Notes: generated by a model not told the origin, from the sequence alone. 64,000 nucleotides of DNA from Rhizobium sp. CSW-27 (GCF_018760785.1 NZ_JAHHZO010000009.1:173192-237191), one strand, 5' to 3'; numbered from the stretch's first letter, positions 16,055 through 26,617 are shown. Numbers and translations are program-made.

Positions 16055-17263
16055 TCAGCCCTGAGCCAGCGACAGATGGCTGTCGCCCTTGCGCTGGAAC
16101 CAGTCGGCCACGATGCGCGAAATGTTCGGCAGACCCTCCAGCTGCATGCCCGGCGCACTGATCGACGGCGGATCGCGCTTCAGCAGATCCTTGATCGCGC
16201 CGGCAAAGCGCAGGCTGTCGGCCGATTCATCGCCGGAGATCATGCTGACGAGACCGAGTTCGCTCGCCCGCGTGGCGCGGATCAGCTGTTCCTCGCGCGG
16301 CTGGGTGCGCGGCACGATGAGCGCCGGCTTGTCGAAGGACAGGATCTCGCAATAGGTGTTGTAGCCGCCCATGGCGATGACGGCCCGCGCGTTTGCGATG
16401 CGGTCTTCCATGCGATTGTCGAATTCCAGGATCTCCAGATGCGGATGCCCCTCGCACGCCTCGCGGAAGTTGCCGCGCTGCTCCGCCGGCATGTAGGGCC
16501 CGAGCACGATCACCGCCTTGTGGGTGAGCGTCGGATCGGCGTTGTAGGCACCGATGACGTCGCGCACCAGATCGGCGCCATCGCCGCCGCCGCCGGTCGT
16601 GACCAGCAGGTAATCCTCCTTGCCGACCTGGCTGCTTCCGGCATCGAGGGAGGCCTTGCGCTGCAGGAAGCCGACGAAATTCATCTTGGAGCGCACGGAA
16701 GCCGGCACGTCGATGCCGGTCAGCGGATCGTAGAAATCGGGCGGGCCGTAGATCCAGACGTCGTCATAGAGATTGCCGATCTTGCGCAGCACGTCGTTGC
16801 GCTTCCACTCGGCTTCCAGCAGGTGCGGCGCATCCATCACGTCGCGCAGGCCGAGAATGAGCGTGGTACCGCGTGTCTTCAGATAGGCGAGCGTGTCTTC
16901 CACCTCGTTGCGCAGGCCGAGCGGCTCCTTGTCGATGATGAAGATATCCGGCTCGAAGCTCTCCGCCGTATGGCGGATGATCGACTGGCGCATCTTCATG
17001 GTTTCCTGCAGGTCGATGTGCCGGTCCATGGAGGTGTATTCGCCGTTGCGCAGCTTGATGACGCTCGGGATCTTCACGAAATCGACGCGGGCGCGATAGT
17101 CGAAGGCGCCGGCAATCGTCGCGCCGGAGACGATCAGGACATTGAGCCCGCGATAATCCTCAACCAGCGAATGGGCGATGGTGCGACAGCGCCTGAGGTG
17201 GCCGAGCCCGAAGGTGTCGTGGCTGTACATCAGGATACGGGCGTTTCCCAGACGTCTCGGCAT
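16055..17263 (-). CDS. COG4671-type glycosyltransferase, paralog
   Basis: This 402-residue GT-B protein begins RILMYSHDTFGLGHLRRCRTIAHSL and has LVTTGGGGDGADLV and AVIAMGGYNTYCEILSFDKPALIVPRTQPREEQLIRA, the MurG-like donor-binding half. It shares its layout with the protein at 13582 (GIGHLVRA / GLGHLRRC; AGYNTVCDLL / GGYNTYCEIL), so the two are ancient duplicates. As first gene of the three-gene run it has 62 bp between its start and the next gene upstream. Confidence 0.82.
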   Translation of the reverse strand: MPRRLGNARILMYSHDTFGLGHLRRCRTIAHSLVEDYRGLNVLIVSGATIAGAFDYRARVDFVKIPSVIKLRNGEYTSMDRHIDLQETMKMRQSIIRHTAESFEPDIFIIDKEPLGLRNEVEDTLAYLKTRGTTLILGLRDVMDAPHLLEAEWKRNDVLRKIGNLYDDVWIYGPPDFYDPLTGIDVPASVRSKMNFVGFLQRKASLDAGSSQVGKEDYLLVTTGGGGDGADLVRDVIGAYNADPTLTHKAVIVLGPYMPAEQRGNFREACEGHPHLEILEFDNRMEDRIANARAVIAMGGYNTYCEILSFDKPALIVPRTQPREEQLIRATRASELGLVSMISGDESADSLRFAGAIKDLLKRDPPSISAPGMQLEGLPNISRIVADWFQRKGDSHLSLAQG

Positions 17264-17325
17264 ACTCTGTCTTCTCCGTAGAATTCATGTGCCGGACAAC
17301 GCCTCCCCGCGCGATCCGAAGTCTC

Positions 17326-18498
17326 TCACTTATATGGGTCGGCTGCATCTCTAAGCCCATCGCCAAGGAAATTGAAGGCGAGGATGACGAAAATGACCGG
17401 AACGACCGGAAACAGAAGCCAGGGATAGAGCGCCAGTACACTCACCGTTCGCGCTTCCGTGAGCAGCACGCCCCAGCTCGTGATCGGCGGGCGCAGGCCA
17501 AGCCCGAGGAAGCTGAGTGCCGTCTCGCCAAGAATCATGCCGGGAATGGTCAGCGTCGCGCTGGCGATCAGGTGCGACATGAAGCCGGGAATGAGGTGGC
17601 GACCGATGACGCGCGCGCTGCCGGCGCCCATCATCTGCGCGGCCAGCACGTAATCCTCCTCGCGCAGCGCCAGCAGCTTGGAACGCACCGCCCGCGCAAG
17701 ACCCGTCCAGTCAAGCAGGCCGAGAATGACGGTAATGCCGAGATAGACGAGCAGCGGGCTCCAGTCCACCGGCAGGATCGCCGCCAGCGCGAGCCACAGC
17801 GGAATGCTCGGGATCGACTGCAGCACCTCGATGACGCGCTGCACGACGAGATCGAACCAGCCGCCCCAGTAGCCGGCAAGACCGCCGATCACGATGCCGA
17901 GAATGAAGCTGGTCATCACCCCGAACAGGCCGATGGTCAGCGAAATGCGCGCGCCGTAGAGGACGCGTGAAAAGATGTCGCGCCCCAGCCGGTCGGTGCC
18001 GAGCAGGAAGAACTGGCCACCCTCGGCCGGGCAGACGAAGTGCCGGTCGGTTTCCACGAGGCCCCAGAAACGGTAGGGCTCGCCCCGGCAGAAGAAGCGC
18101 AGCGGCTGCACGTCATTGCGGTCGTCGGTATAGACGCGGCGCAGGTTGCGCATGTCGAGCGTCATGTCCTGCCCGTAGACGAACGGTCCGACAAAACGGC
18201 CTTCATGGAACAGATGCACGCCCTGCGGCGGCGCAAAGATGAAATCGACATTGCGCGTGTGCACCTTGTAGGGCGCCAGAAACTCCACGAACACGATCAT
18301 CACATAGGCGATCAGGAGCGCGATGCCGGAAATCAGCGCCAGCCTGTGGCGGCGGAAACGCCACCACATCAGGCGAAGCTGGGACGCCTGTGCCGCAACG
18401 CCGCCGGCATCCGCCTTGTCGTCGGCATAGGGGTCGAAGGGCGCGGTGCTGACGAAATGCGGCAATTCGTCCGTTTGGGCGTGGGTCGTGGCGCTCAT
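17326..18498 (-). CDS. Peptide-type ABC transporter permease (YejE/OppC-like)
   Basis: This is a 390-residue inner-membrane permease. One membrane helix near residues 50-75 is followed by a long periplasmic segment (about 80-165) ending in LLGTDRLGRDIFSRVLYGARISL, then five helices. The EAA-type loop is near ALREEDYVLAAQMMGAGSARVIGRHLIPG. The long first loop with RFWGLVETDRHF separates YejE-type permeases from shorter OppC. It is the last gene of the operon 23288 to 17326 and overlaps the previous one (ATGA). The likely cargo is an oligopeptide or peptide-like compound. Confidence 0.85.
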   Translation of the reverse strand: MSATTHAQTDELPHFVSTAPFDPYADDKADAGGVAAQASQLRLMWWRFRRHRLALISGIALLIAYVMIVFVEFLAPYKVHTRNVDFIFAPPQGVHLFHEGRFVGPFVYGQDMTLDMRNLRRVYTDDRNDVQPLRFFCRGEPYRFWGLVETDRHFVCPAEGGQFFLLGTDRLGRDIFSRVLYGARISLTIGLFGVMTSFILGIVIGGLAGYWGGWFDLVVQRVIEVLQSIPSIPLWLALAAILPVDWSPLLVYLGITVILGLLDWTGLARAVRSKLLALREEDYVLAAQMMGAGSARVIGRHLIPGFMSHLIASATLTIPGMILGETALSFLGLGLRPPITSWGVLLTEARTVSVLALYPWLLFPVVPVIFVILAFNFLGDGLRDAADPYK

Positions 18499-19511
18499 TT
18501 GGTGCTTCCTCCGCGCAGACGGATCCGGGGATCGAGAAGGGCGAGCGCGATATCGGAGACCAGAACACCGATCACGGTCAGGAAGGCGAGGAACATCAGG
18601 AAGGACCCCGCCAGATACATGTCCTGGCTCTGCAGGGCGCGGATCAGCATCGGCCCCGTCGTTTCCAGCGACAGCACGACGGCGGTGATCTCGGCGCCCG
18701 AAATGATCGCCGGCAGCACCGAGCCGATGTCCGAGATGAAGAAATTCAGCGACATGCGCAGCGGATACTTCACCAGCACCCTGAAGGGATGCAGCCCCTT
18801 GGCGCGCGCCGTCATCACATACTGCTTGTGCAGCTCATCGAGCAGGTTGGCGCGCACGCGCCGCACCATGGCCGCCGTTCCCGCCGTGCCGATGATGATG
18901 ACCGGGATCCAGATATGCTCGAGGATCGACCGGAATTTCGCCCAGCTCATCGGCTCGGCGAGATATTTCTGATCCATCAGATGGCCGATCGACGTGCCGA
19001 ACCAGATATTGGCGAGATACATCAGAACCAGCGCCAGCACGAAATTGGGCACGGCCAGACCGATGAGACCAAGCAGCGTCAACCCGTAATCGCCCCAGCT
19101 GTACTGATGCGTGGCCGAGTAGATGCCGATGGGAAAGGCGATGATCCAGGTCAGCACGATCGTCACCGTCGACACGAGGATCGTCAGCCACAGCCGGTCG
19201 CCCACCACGTCGGAAACCGGCAGGCGATATTCGAAGGAATAGCCGAAATCGCCGTGCAGCATGCCGCCGACCCAGTGCAGATACTGCACCGGCAGCGGCT
19301 TGTCGAAGCCATAGCGGGCGCGCAGTTCCTCGATCTGCTGCATGTCGGCCTTCTCGCCGATCGCCTTCAGTTCCTCCACGTAGCTTTCGAAATAATCGCC
19401 GGGCGGCAGCTGGATGATGGTGAAGATCAGCATGGAGATCAGCACCAGCGTCGGGATCATGACGAGCATGCGCCAGAGGATGTAGCGGATCATCTCACGC
19501 ATCTTTGTCAT
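18495..19511 (-). CDS. Peptide-type ABC transporter permease (YejB/OppB-like)
   Basis: This 338-residue permease is partner of the one at 17326. It shows the OppB/DppB pattern: first helix MIRYILWRMLVMIPTLVLISMLIF, a periplasmic segment with RARYGFDKPLPVQYLHWV, then a transport core ending in LETTGPMLIRALQSQDMYLAGSFLMFLAFLTVIGVLVSDI. The EAA-type loop is near RRVRANLLDELHKQYVMTARAKGL. Its start overlaps the end of the binding-protein gene by 17 bp, which implies coupled translation. Confidence 0.87.
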   Translation of the reverse strand: MTKMREMIRYILWRMLVMIPTLVLISMLIFTIIQLPPGDYFESYVEELKAIGEKADMQQIEELRARYGFDKPLPVQYLHWVGGMLHGDFGYSFEYRLPVSDVVGDRLWLTILVSTVTIVLTWIIAFPIGIYSATHQYSWGDYGLTLLGLIGLAVPNFVLALVLMYLANIWFGTSIGHLMDQKYLAEPMSWAKFRSILEHIWIPVIIIGTAGTAAMVRRVRANLLDELHKQYVMTARAKGLHPFRVLVKYPLRMSLNFFISDIGSVLPAIISGAEITAVVLSLETTGPMLIRALQSQDMYLAGSFLMFLAFLTVIGVLVSDIALALLDPRIRLRGGSTK

Positions 19512-21399
19512 ACCAGAATGTGTCGGGCCTGTAGACGCCGAGATAGGACATTGGATCGTAGCCGTAGAGCCCGTCCTGCGGCACGTTGCGCAGGTTGCGG
19601 GCGCGTACCACCGGCTGCAGCGTCGCGTTCACGGTGCCGATGGTGAAGACCTGATCGGTGTAGAGCTCAAGCATGTGATGCCAGATGACCTCGCGTTCGG
19701 CGGCGCTTTCCGACAGGCGCCATTCATCGAGCAGCGCCGAGAGCCGGATTGCCTCGGGCATGTCGGCCGGCTTGCCGTCACTGCCGCCGGAATAGGCGTG
19801 CAGGCCCCAGAGCGGCCATTGCATCTGGTCGTCGCTCGTCGGCGCCAGTTCCTCCGGCGACATGTCGGCTGTCGGCACGCCGTTGTCGAGGCCGTGGAAC
19901 ACGGTCATGATCGTCTCGCCGCCCTTGACGCGCCGGCGCAGCAGTTCGCGCTGCGAGGTGCGCACGAAGATCTTGATGCCCACCTCCAGCCAGTGATCGT
20001 GGATCAGTTCGAGAATGTCCGTCTCGATGCTGTTTTCGCCGGTGATCTCGATGATGATGCGCGCGTGGCGGCCGTCCGGCAGAAGGCGGATGTCGCCTGC
20101 CCCGCGCTTGTCGAGACCGGCTTCATCGAGAAGGCGGTTGGCTTCGGCGGGATCGTATTGTGCCCAGGCATTGCGGTAGTGCAGTCGAAACAGCGGGCTC
20201 TGCGGCAGGATGGTATTGGCGCTTTCCGCCGCAAGGCCGAAGAAGACCGCCATGTTGATTTCGCGGCGGTTGACCGCCAGCGACAGGGCGCGCCGCACCC
20301 TGACATCCCGCCACAGCCTGTTCCAGACGGGGTCCTTGCAGTTGAGGTTCGGATAGAGCGCCATGCGCGAGCCCTGGATCCGCTTCCACAGGTCCACCTT
20401 GATCGGATAGCGATCCTCGGCATTCTTGAGAAAGGTGTAGTCGGCGAAATCGAGATTGGTGAACTGCAGGTCGCTTTCGCCCGTGCCGGTCTTGGCGGCG
20501 ATGAGATCGGAAGAGCTGACGTCGAAATAGACGCGGTCGATATAGGGCAGCTGGCGCCCCTCCTCGTCCACCCGGTGATAATAGGGATTGCGCTCGAAGA
20601 CGAAGCGGCCGGAGGGCGGCGGCGTCGTGTTGCGCCAGGCATCGAGCGTCGGAAGGTCCGGATTTTCCGGCCTGACGGTACGTGACTGCTTCTGATGCAG
20701 CGCGATCCAGTCCTCGACGCGGGCCTTGGCGATCAGTTCCTTCAGCGCTTCCGGGTTCTGGTACTTCGGGTGAAACTGCTTGAGATAGGCAGCCGGCATC
20801 ATCAGCCTGAGCGGGGATGGCGAGGCGATGTCGGTGAGGAAGTCCGGATTGGGCACCTCCCAGCTGTAACGCACCGTGCGCTCGTCCAGCACCTCGAAAT
20901 GCGGTGCCGTGCCGTTGATGATGAGGCTCGACGGAATGCCGCCGCGATAGAGTTCCTTGTTGAGGAACATGTCTTCCCAGACATAGCGGAAATCCTCCGC
21001 CGTAAACGGCGAACCGTCCGACCAGCGGTGGCCTTCGCGCAGATGGAAGGTGAAGATGCGGTCCGCCTCAACCTCGAAGCGCTCGACCAGATCCGGCTCC
21101 ATCTCCAGCTTCTCGTTGTAGCCGACAAGGCGGGCATAGGAAATGATCGGCATGTAGCGGATGTCGCGCTGGCCGCCGATCAGGATGCGCAGGGTTCCGC
21201 CATGCCGGCCGATCAGTTTGCCCTCTTCCCCGGCCAGATGCACGACGCGCGGATTGCGCGGCAGGCGCTCGGAGAGCGGCGGCAGCGTGCCGGCAATCCC
21301 GCTCTCGGACAGGTAGGTCGAATCGAGAGAGGCGCCGAGGGCGGCCTTCGGCAGCATGGTTCCGGCCAGCAGCGCCAGCGCCTGTCTGCGGGTAATCAT
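19495..21399 (-). CDS. Peptide-type ABC substrate-binding protein (SBP_bac_5)
   Basis: This 634-residue periplasmic protein carries a signal with a twin-arginine-like start ([13 protein letters not shown]), then a large family-5 binding domain with VRRALSLAVNRREINMAVFFG and LLDEAGLDKRGAGDIRLLPDG. Its size is in the range of YejA-type proteins. The Met at 21399 overlaps the stop of the ATPase gene (ATGA); 40 upstream codons in the same frame lie inside that gene and are rejected. It delivers its ligand to the permeases encoded next. Confidence 0.87.
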   Translation of the reverse strand: MITRRQALALLAGTMLPKAALGASLDSTYLSESGIAGTLPPLSERLPRNPRVVHLAGEEGKLIGRHGGTLRILIGGQRDIRYMPIISYARLVGYNEKLEMEPDLVERFEVEADRIFTFHLREGHRWSDGSPFTAEDFRYVWEDMFLNKELYRGGIPSSLIINGTAPHFEVLDERTVRYSWEVPNPDFLTDIASPSPLRLMMPAAYLKQFHPKYQNPEALKELIAKARVEDWIALHQKQSRTVRPENPDLPTLDAWRNTTPPPSGRFVFERNPYYHRVDEEGRQLPYIDRVYFDVSSSDLIAAKTGTGESDLQFTNLDFADYTFLKNAEDRYPIKVDLWKRIQGSRMALYPNLNCKDPVWNRLWRDVRVRRALSLAVNRREINMAVFFGLAAESANTILPQSPLFRLHYRNAWAQYDPAEANRLLDEAGLDKRGAGDIRLLPDGRHARIIIEITGENSIETDILELIHDHWLEVGIKIFVRTSQRELLRRRVKGGETIMTVFHGLDNGVPTADMSPEELAPTSDDQMQWPLWGLHAYSGGSDGKPADMPEAIRLSALLDEWRLSESAAEREVIWHHMLELYTDQVFTIGTVNATLQPVVRARNLRNVPQDGLYGYDPMSYLGVYRPDTFWYDKDA

Positions 21400-23288
21400 G
21401 GCCGCAACTCCCGCCAGTCGATGTTGCGGCGTGCCAGCACCAGATGACCGTTGCCGAGATCGACATGCGCCAGATCGTCGTCGCTGCCGCCCTCGTCGGC
21501 CTTGAACTGGCGCGCCCACAGCTTGCGGGCTGCGGCACTCGGCTGGCCGATTGCCTCGAAATCCAGCGGCCGGTCGAGGTTCGGCACCGGCACGGCGGCC
21601 AGCAGCTTCTTCGTATAGGGGTGGACGGGCTGGCGCATGATGACCTCGCAGGGCGCAATCTCCACGATGCGGCCCGCATACATGACGGCCACGCGGTCGG
21701 CCATGTAGTTGACCACCGCGAGGTTGTGGGAAATGAAGAGATAAGTGAGCCCCAGATCCGACTTGAGATCCTTCATCAGGTTGAGGATCTGCGCCTGGAT
21801 CGACACGTCGAGCGCCGAGACCGGCTCGTCGCAGATCAGCAGATCCGGCCCGAGCGCCAACGCGCGCGCAATGCCGATGCGCTGGCGCTGACCACCGGAA
21901 AAGCTGTGCGGATAGCGGTTGATGGCGTTGTCCGGCAGGCCGATGGCCGACAGCAGACGGCGTGTCGCCTCCAGCCGCGCCTGCGGGTTGCCGCGCCGGT
22001 GGATCTCCAGCGGCTCGCTGATGATGTTGCGCACGGTCATGCGCGGGGAAAGCGAGGAAACCGGATCCTGGAACACCATCTGGATACGGGTGCGCAACCG
22101 GTCGAGCTGCGCGCCGCGCGCGCCCAGGACATCGATCGGCGCGCCTTCTCCATGGAAGGTAACGCGGCCCTCATCGGGCGTCACGCCGCGCATCAGTATC
22201 TTGCTGAGCGTGGTCTTGCCGCAGCCGCTTTCGCCGACCAGGCCGAGCGTTTCGCCCCGCCGGATCTCGAAGCTGACATCGTTGACCGCAAGCGTTGCCG
22301 GCGGCGGCTTGAGGCCGAAGCCGCCGACCCGCTTGGTCTGGAAGGTCTTCGACACGCCCTCGACCCGCAGCAGCACATCCGGCATGCAGGCCGTGCTGCG
22401 CGCCTTGTCGATCAGGCCGGCGGTTTCCACCCGGATCTCCCTCAGCGGCTTCAGCCGGGCATCCCGCGGGCTGTCGAAATCCGGCACCGCGGCCATCAGG
22501 CCCCGGGTGTAGGCATGGCTCGGCTGCCGGAAGATCGCCTCGACGGAGCCGGCCTCCATCACCTCGCCGCGATAGACCACCACCACCTCGTCGGCCATGC
22601 TGGCGACGACGCCGAGATCGTGGGTGATCAGCAGCATGGCCATGCCGAGCCTCGACTGCAGGTCACGCAGGAGCTTCAGGATCTGTGCCTGGATGGTGAC
22701 GTCGAGCGCTGTCGTCGGTTCGTCGGCAATCAGCAGCGAGGGGCGACAGACCAGCGCCATCGCGATCATGGCGCGCTGGCGCATGCCGCCGGACAGTTCG
22801 AAGGGATACATATCGAAGGCGCGTGCCGGTTCGGCAAAGCCGACGAGCCCCAGCATCTCCAGGCACCGGTCGCGCCGTTCGGCCGGCGAAAGAACGGTGT
22901 GGATCTTCAGCACTTCCTCGATCTGGTTTCCGACGGTGTGCATCGGCGAAAACGAGGTCATCGGCTCCTGGAAGATCATGCCGATGCGATTGCCGCGAAT
23001 GGCGCGGATCTGCCGCCCGTCATGCGGCAGGGACAGAAGGTCAATGCTTTCGCCGGTCGCCGGATCGTTGAAGATCACCCGGCCGCCGATGCGGGCAATG
23101 CTGGCCTCGATGCCCATGATCGAGCGCCCGAGCACGGACTTGCCCGAGCCCGATTCCCCGACCAGCGCCGTGACCTTGCCCGGACGGATGCGCATGCTGA
23201 TGGCCTTGATGGCATCGATGCTGCCGGACATCATGGGGAAGGATACGGATAATCCCTCCACACGCAGCAGATCCGTCCTGTCGTTCAT
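21396..23288 (-). CDS. Fused double ABC ATPase of the peptide transporter (YejF-like)
   Basis: This 630-residue protein contains two complete ATP-binding domains. Domain 1 has GESGSGKS at residues 44-51, [15 protein letters not shown] and [12 protein letters not shown]. Domain 2 has GESGCGKT near residue 350, [15 protein letters not shown] and [12 protein letters not shown]. Fusion of the OppD and OppF halves is the YejF arrangement. The start at 23288 ([12 protein letters not shown]) is where domain homology begins; 79 upstream in-frame codons have no domain character. It is first in the operon, facing the divergent glycosyltransferase gene across 260 bp. Confidence 0.88.
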   Translation of the reverse strand: MNDRTDLLRVEGLSVSFPMMSGSIDAIKAISMRIRPGKVTALVGESGSGKSVLGRSIMGIEASIARIGGRVIFNDPATGESIDLLSLPHDGRQIRAIRGNRIGMIFQEPMTSFSPMHTVGNQIEEVLKIHTVLSPAERRDRCLEMLGLVGFAEPARAFDMYPFELSGGMRQRAMIAMALVCRPSLLIADEPTTALDVTIQAQILKLLRDLQSRLGMAMLLITHDLGVVASMADEVVVVYRGEVMEAGSVEAIFRQPSHAYTRGLMAAVPDFDSPRDARLKPLREIRVETAGLIDKARSTACMPDVLLRVEGVSKTFQTKRVGGFGLKPPPATLAVNDVSFEIRRGETLGLVGESGCGKTTLSKILMRGVTPDEGRVTFHGEGAPIDVLGARGAQLDRLRTRIQMVFQDPVSSLSPRMTVRNIISEPLEIHRRGNPQARLEATRRLLSAIGLPDNAINRYPHSFSGGQRQRIGIARALALGPDLLICDEPVSALDVSIQAQILNLMKDLKSDLGLTYLFISHNLAVVNYMADRVAVMYAGRIVEIAPCEVIMRQPVHPYTKKLLAAVPVPNLDRPLDFEAIGQPSAAARKLWARQFKADEGGSDDDLAHVDLGNGHLVLARRNIDWRELRP

Positions 23289-23548
23289 GCAATCCCAACC
23301 CCGAAGGCTCCTGCACGCAGGCCGGAGCCAGTTCCCTTGTCTTTTGCGCCGACCGTATCGCAGCCCATTGTTTGTGTCTATCCGGAAGACCTGTAACAAC
23401 ACCTGCTGCTGACAAGCAGTGCATTTGCCTGATAAATCATTGCCGAAGAATGACAGTCCCTCATGAAATACCGGTTGGCTTGTATGTTTCTCCTGAAAAG
23501 CGAATTTGCTGCCGAAGCGGCACATCCCCTGTCTGCCGGAGGTGCGCC

Positions 23549-24529
23549 ATGACGACGCGTCCCGGCCCCGAGACGCCGCGCCAGCGGCTGAAGCGAATTC
23601 GCGACATGATCGAGACAGGCCTCCTCAGCGAACCGAGAGCGGGGCTCGAAGCGATGAGCCGCGATCCCTCGCTGCGATCGGACCCTTCGCTCGGCACGCC
23701 GACGCTGCTCGGCTATCCGCGCAAGCTGCATTCGGCCTGGCTGAAGCTCGCCAAGGCGGAGGGAAATCTCGTCGACCGGATCGGCCTGCAGCATGCGCTG
23801 GTGCCGCCGCCGGCACTGCTGGCGCCGCTTGCCGTTCTCGACGGGACGACGCGGCGCGCGATGAACGAAGTCAACCGCCATCCTGTGCCGCGCATCCTGC
23901 ACCAGATCTGGCTCGGAGAACTGCCGCTGCCGCCGGCAAGCGAGGCCTGGCGACGCCATGCGCAGGCGAACGGTCTCGAATACCGTCTGTGGCGCGAGGC
24001 CGATCTGGAGGAACTGGGAGTTCCACTTCACGCCGCCTATCTGCAGATGCTCGAAGCCGGCGACTATCCGGGTGCGGTAGACATCGCCCGCTATTTCGTG
24101 CTGCACGCGGTCGGCGGCATCTACCTGGACTGCGACTGGTATCCGGCCCGCGACGATGTGAGCTTTGCCGATTTCCTGCCGCTCATCGGGCTTGCGGCGC
24201 TGGCGGAGAACACGCCGCGCGAAACCGGTGCCGGCAGCCTGCTCCTGACCAATTCCTTCATCGCCACGCCGGCGGGCCACCCCGTGTTTGCCCGCCTCCT
24301 CGACATTCTGCCAGAGGCGGTCCGGCTTCTGCCGGAAGGGCCGGCCTGGTGGTCGACCGGCCCGCTGGTGATGTCGCTGCTGCTGCGCCAGACGACGGTT
24401 CAGGTGCCGGATGCCGAAATCGTTGCGGCCCGCCTGGCGCGCGGCGCGGCGCCGGAAGCCGTCGAGGAGGCCCGCCGCATGGCGCTGGCCCGCGATGCGG
24501 GTCTGCTGATCGACTGGAAGTCCTGGTAA
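23549..24529 (+). CDS. DXD-motif glycosyltransferase (Gly_transf_sug type)
   Basis: This 326-residue protein has PRILHQIWLGELPLPPASEAW, a charged middle, and the nucleotide-sugar/metal motif GGIYLDCDWYP (Asp-Cys-Asp) preceded by GAVDIARYFVLHAVGG. This pattern belongs to the sugar-binding DXD family (OCH1-like and capsular transferases). The start at 23549 follows a strong GGAGG; in-frame codons upstream have no such site. It is transcribed away from the peptide transporter and towards the convergent deacetylase gene. It probably decorates a surface polysaccharide; the sugar is unknown. Confidence 0.8.
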   Translation: MTTRPGPETPRQRLKRIRDMIETGLLSEPRAGLEAMSRDPSLRSDPSLGTPTLLGYPRKLHSAWLKLAKAEGNLVDRIGLQHALVPPPALLAPLAVLDGTTRRAMNEVNRHPVPRILHQIWLGELPLPPASEAWRRHAQANGLEYRLWREADLEELGVPLHAAYLQMLEAGDYPGAVDIARYFVLHAVGGIYLDCDWYPARDDVSFADFLPLIGLAALAENTPRETGAGSLLLTNSFIATPAGHPVFARLLDILPEAVRLLPEGPAWWSTGPLVMSLLLRQTTVQVPDAEIVAARLARGAAPEAVEEARRMALARDAGLLIDWKSW

Positions 24530-24551
24530 CCGCCTAGTAGTCTGATTTTTG

Positions 24552-24588
24552 CATTTGCTACCGTTCGCGGCGCCCTTGAGAGCAAATG
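24552..24588. terminator. Bidirectional terminator-like hairpin between convergent genes
   Basis: CATTTGCT (24552-24559) pairs with AGCAAATG (24581-24588) around a 21-nt loop. A TTTG/CAAA pair extends the stem after a one-base bulge, and TTTTT precedes it. It lies in the 73-bp gap between the convergent genes ending at 24529 and 24603. Confidence 0.4.
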
Positions 24589-24602
24589 TCAAATTCATTC
24601 CA

Positions 24603-25343
24603 CTAGATGGCCAGTCCCGGCACCAGATCGCGGGCACGCCGCCAGCGGCAGGCCGGGTGGCGGGCGGTAAGCGCCAGCAGTTCCTCCAGAAAGGCCCAGG
24701 CCGTCGCGTCATGCACGAGATGGTGCGTCAGCACCCCGATGGCCGCAAGCCGGGGTTCGGCGCGAAGGTGTTCGAGCAGTTCGGCATGCAGGCTGTCTGC
24801 AGGGCGCCCGCCATGGATACCGTGCCAGTCCATGATGTCGAGATGGGTGTTGAGGAGCGGCAGTGCGGCCGGCGTCTCGCGACCGAAAACCGACAGCAAC
24901 CGGAAGCCAAGGCCCGGCAGCGCCGCGACGATCTGTGGCGCGATCCGGTTCCATGGCGGCACCAGCATCGGCACGAAGCCCGCGCCATGCAGGGCGTGCA
25001 GCTTGCGGAAGCCGGCGCTCAACTCATCGAGAACCACGTCGAGCGGACGATCGCGGCCAAGCTCCTGCTTCTTGGCCGGGGGCGTGGAATAGCTGCGATG
25101 CGACCAGCCATGCACCGCGACATCCACGCGGCGTTCCGCCGTCAGGCGCTCGGCAAGATCCTCTCCCGTCTCCTCCGGTATCACGGCAAGGGTCAGCGGC
25201 ACCTCGTGCCGGGCGGCAAGCCCCAGCAGTTGCTCGAGAGCCGGCGTGGGACGCACGGCATCATCGTCGCGCAGCCACAGATCGACGTGCCGCCCCTGTT
25301 CTGCCAGGTGATCGAGATGCTGTTGAAGGGCGGCCCGGCTCAT
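24603..25343 (-). CDS. Polysaccharide deacetylase-like protein
   Basis: This 246-residue protein has the NodB-type layout: a metal/catalytic Asp cluster (LWLRDDDAVRP) near residue 25, HGWSHRSYSTP near residue 80 with the two spaced His, then PPWNRI, and late HHLVHD. Such proteins remove acetyl groups from sugars. The fold is short and diverged, so the activity is inferred. Its start overlaps the stop of the upstream glycosyltransferase gene (ATGA), tying it to the same glycan pathway. Confidence 0.7.
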   Translation of the reverse strand: MSRAALQQHLDHLAEQGRHVDLWLRDDDAVRPTPALEQLLGLAARHEVPLTLAVIPEETGEDLAERLTAERRVDVAVHGWSHRSYSTPPAKKQELGRDRPLDVVLDELSAGFRKLHALHGAGFVPMLVPPWNRIAPQIVAALPGLGFRLLSVFGRETPAALPLLNTHLDIMDWHGIHGGRPADSLHAELLEHLRAEPRLAAIGVLTHHLVHDATAWAFLEELLALTARHPACRWRRARDLVPGLAI

Positions 25344-26428
25344 GACGCAGTCTCCAGGGTGTGGCGCAGGATCGTGTCGAGGCGCTTTGCCGCGGCGTCG
25401 ATCGAGCGGGTTTCGGCAACGAAGCGGCGCGCGCCCGCCGCGAGCCGGTCCCGCTCCGCCGGGTTCGACAGCAGGCGCGCCACGGCATCGGCATAGGCCT
25501 CGACGTCGCCGGGCGGCGTCAGCACGCCGGTCGTGCCGTGTTCCACCACCTCCGGCACGCCGGCCACCTTCTCCGCCACCACCGGCAGGCCGGCGGCCTG
25601 TGCCTCCAGATAGGCAAGACCATAGGCTTCGCCATGGCCGGGCCAGAGATAGAGGGCGCCAGAGGACAGAAGATCGGCCACCTCCTGCGTCCCCCCCTGC
25701 CCCAGCCAGCGGACACGGTCGGGAGGCAGGGCGGAAAAGGCCGCCTCCACCTCGGTCCGCGCCGGCCCGTCGCCGAGGATGCTGAGCCGCCAGTCGAGGT
25801 CGCAGACCTTGGCGAGCGCTGCCGCGAGCGCGCGGTAGCTGCTCAGCTTGTCACCCGGTCGCATCATCGCGACGGTGACCAGATGGCCGGGCCGGGGTGC
25901 GGGCGGGCGCATCAGAAAGGCAGAGGCATCAATGAACGGCGGCAGATGCTCCACGCGCGCCTGCGGTTCGGCCTGCAGAAGCCCGGTCCGGTCCCGCACC
26001 GTCAGGCAGATGTTCACCGCGGCCTGCCGGATGCCGGCCAGGACCTTGTCCTGCGACAACGCCCAGCCGCCGATGTTGCGTCGCCCGGAATAGGAACATT
26101 CGGCCGTGACATAGGGAAGGGAGAACTGCCGGCAAAGATCCGGGCCCAGCAGGTCCGGCGCCTTGTAATAGGGGTGGTAGCAGAACCAGAGGTCGGGGAC
26201 CCCCTGCTCTCGCCACAGCGCGGCGATGCGCTGCCGCTCGGCGGTTGCAAGGCCTTCCTGCTCCGGTGGCACGTCCGGGGTCGGGGAGAAGGCGCGGAAG
26301 CCGGACACCAGCTCCACGGCATGCCCCGCCATCTGCAGGGCCGCAAACAGCTGCCGCGCCATCAGGCGGTCGCCGGAAGGCACCGGATGATCCGGGGATT
26401 TGAGCGGAGCATGGAACGCGATCTTCAT
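25340..26428 (-). CDS. Glycosyltransferase family 4
   Basis: This 362-residue GT-B protein begins MKIAFHAPLKSPDHPVPSGDRLMARQL. The C-terminal half has LSILGDGPARTEVEAAF, WLGQGGTQEVADLL and the E-x7-E region HGEAYGLAYLEAQAAGLPVVAE. The Met at 26428 was chosen because homology starts there; a much longer open frame upstream runs antisense through the dehydrogenase gene and is compositional. It is the first gene of the two-gene operon with the deacetylase-like protein. Confidence 0.85.
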   Translation of the reverse strand: MKIAFHAPLKSPDHPVPSGDRLMARQLFAALQMAGHAVELVSGFRAFSPTPDVPPEQEGLATAERQRIAALWREQGVPDLWFCYHPYYKAPDLLGPDLCRQFSLPYVTAECSYSGRRNIGGWALSQDKVLAGIRQAAVNICLTVRDRTGLLQAEPQARVEHLPPFIDASAFLMRPPAPRPGHLVTVAMMRPGDKLSSYRALAAALAKVCDLDWRLSILGDGPARTEVEAAFSALPPDRVRWLGQGGTQEVADLLSSGALYLWPGHGEAYGLAYLEAQAAGLPVVAEKVAGVPEVVEHGTTGVLTPPGDVEAYADAVARLLSNPAERDRLAAGARRFVAETRSIDAAAKRLDTILRHTLETAS

Positions 26429-26617
26429 GCCTTCCAGATGGCGCAGGCCGCCCCTGCTTTGCAAGCAGCGCCGGTCATTTTTCTGGCATTCCACATGCAG
26501 GATCTCACGCCCGCCGCGCGGCCTCTTGTCCCGCCGTGAGCCGCCGTGATCTTGACACCGGCCACCCGGCGCCGCACTTGAGCAGCCTGAACAGATAGAT
26601 GATGTGGAGATGCCAGG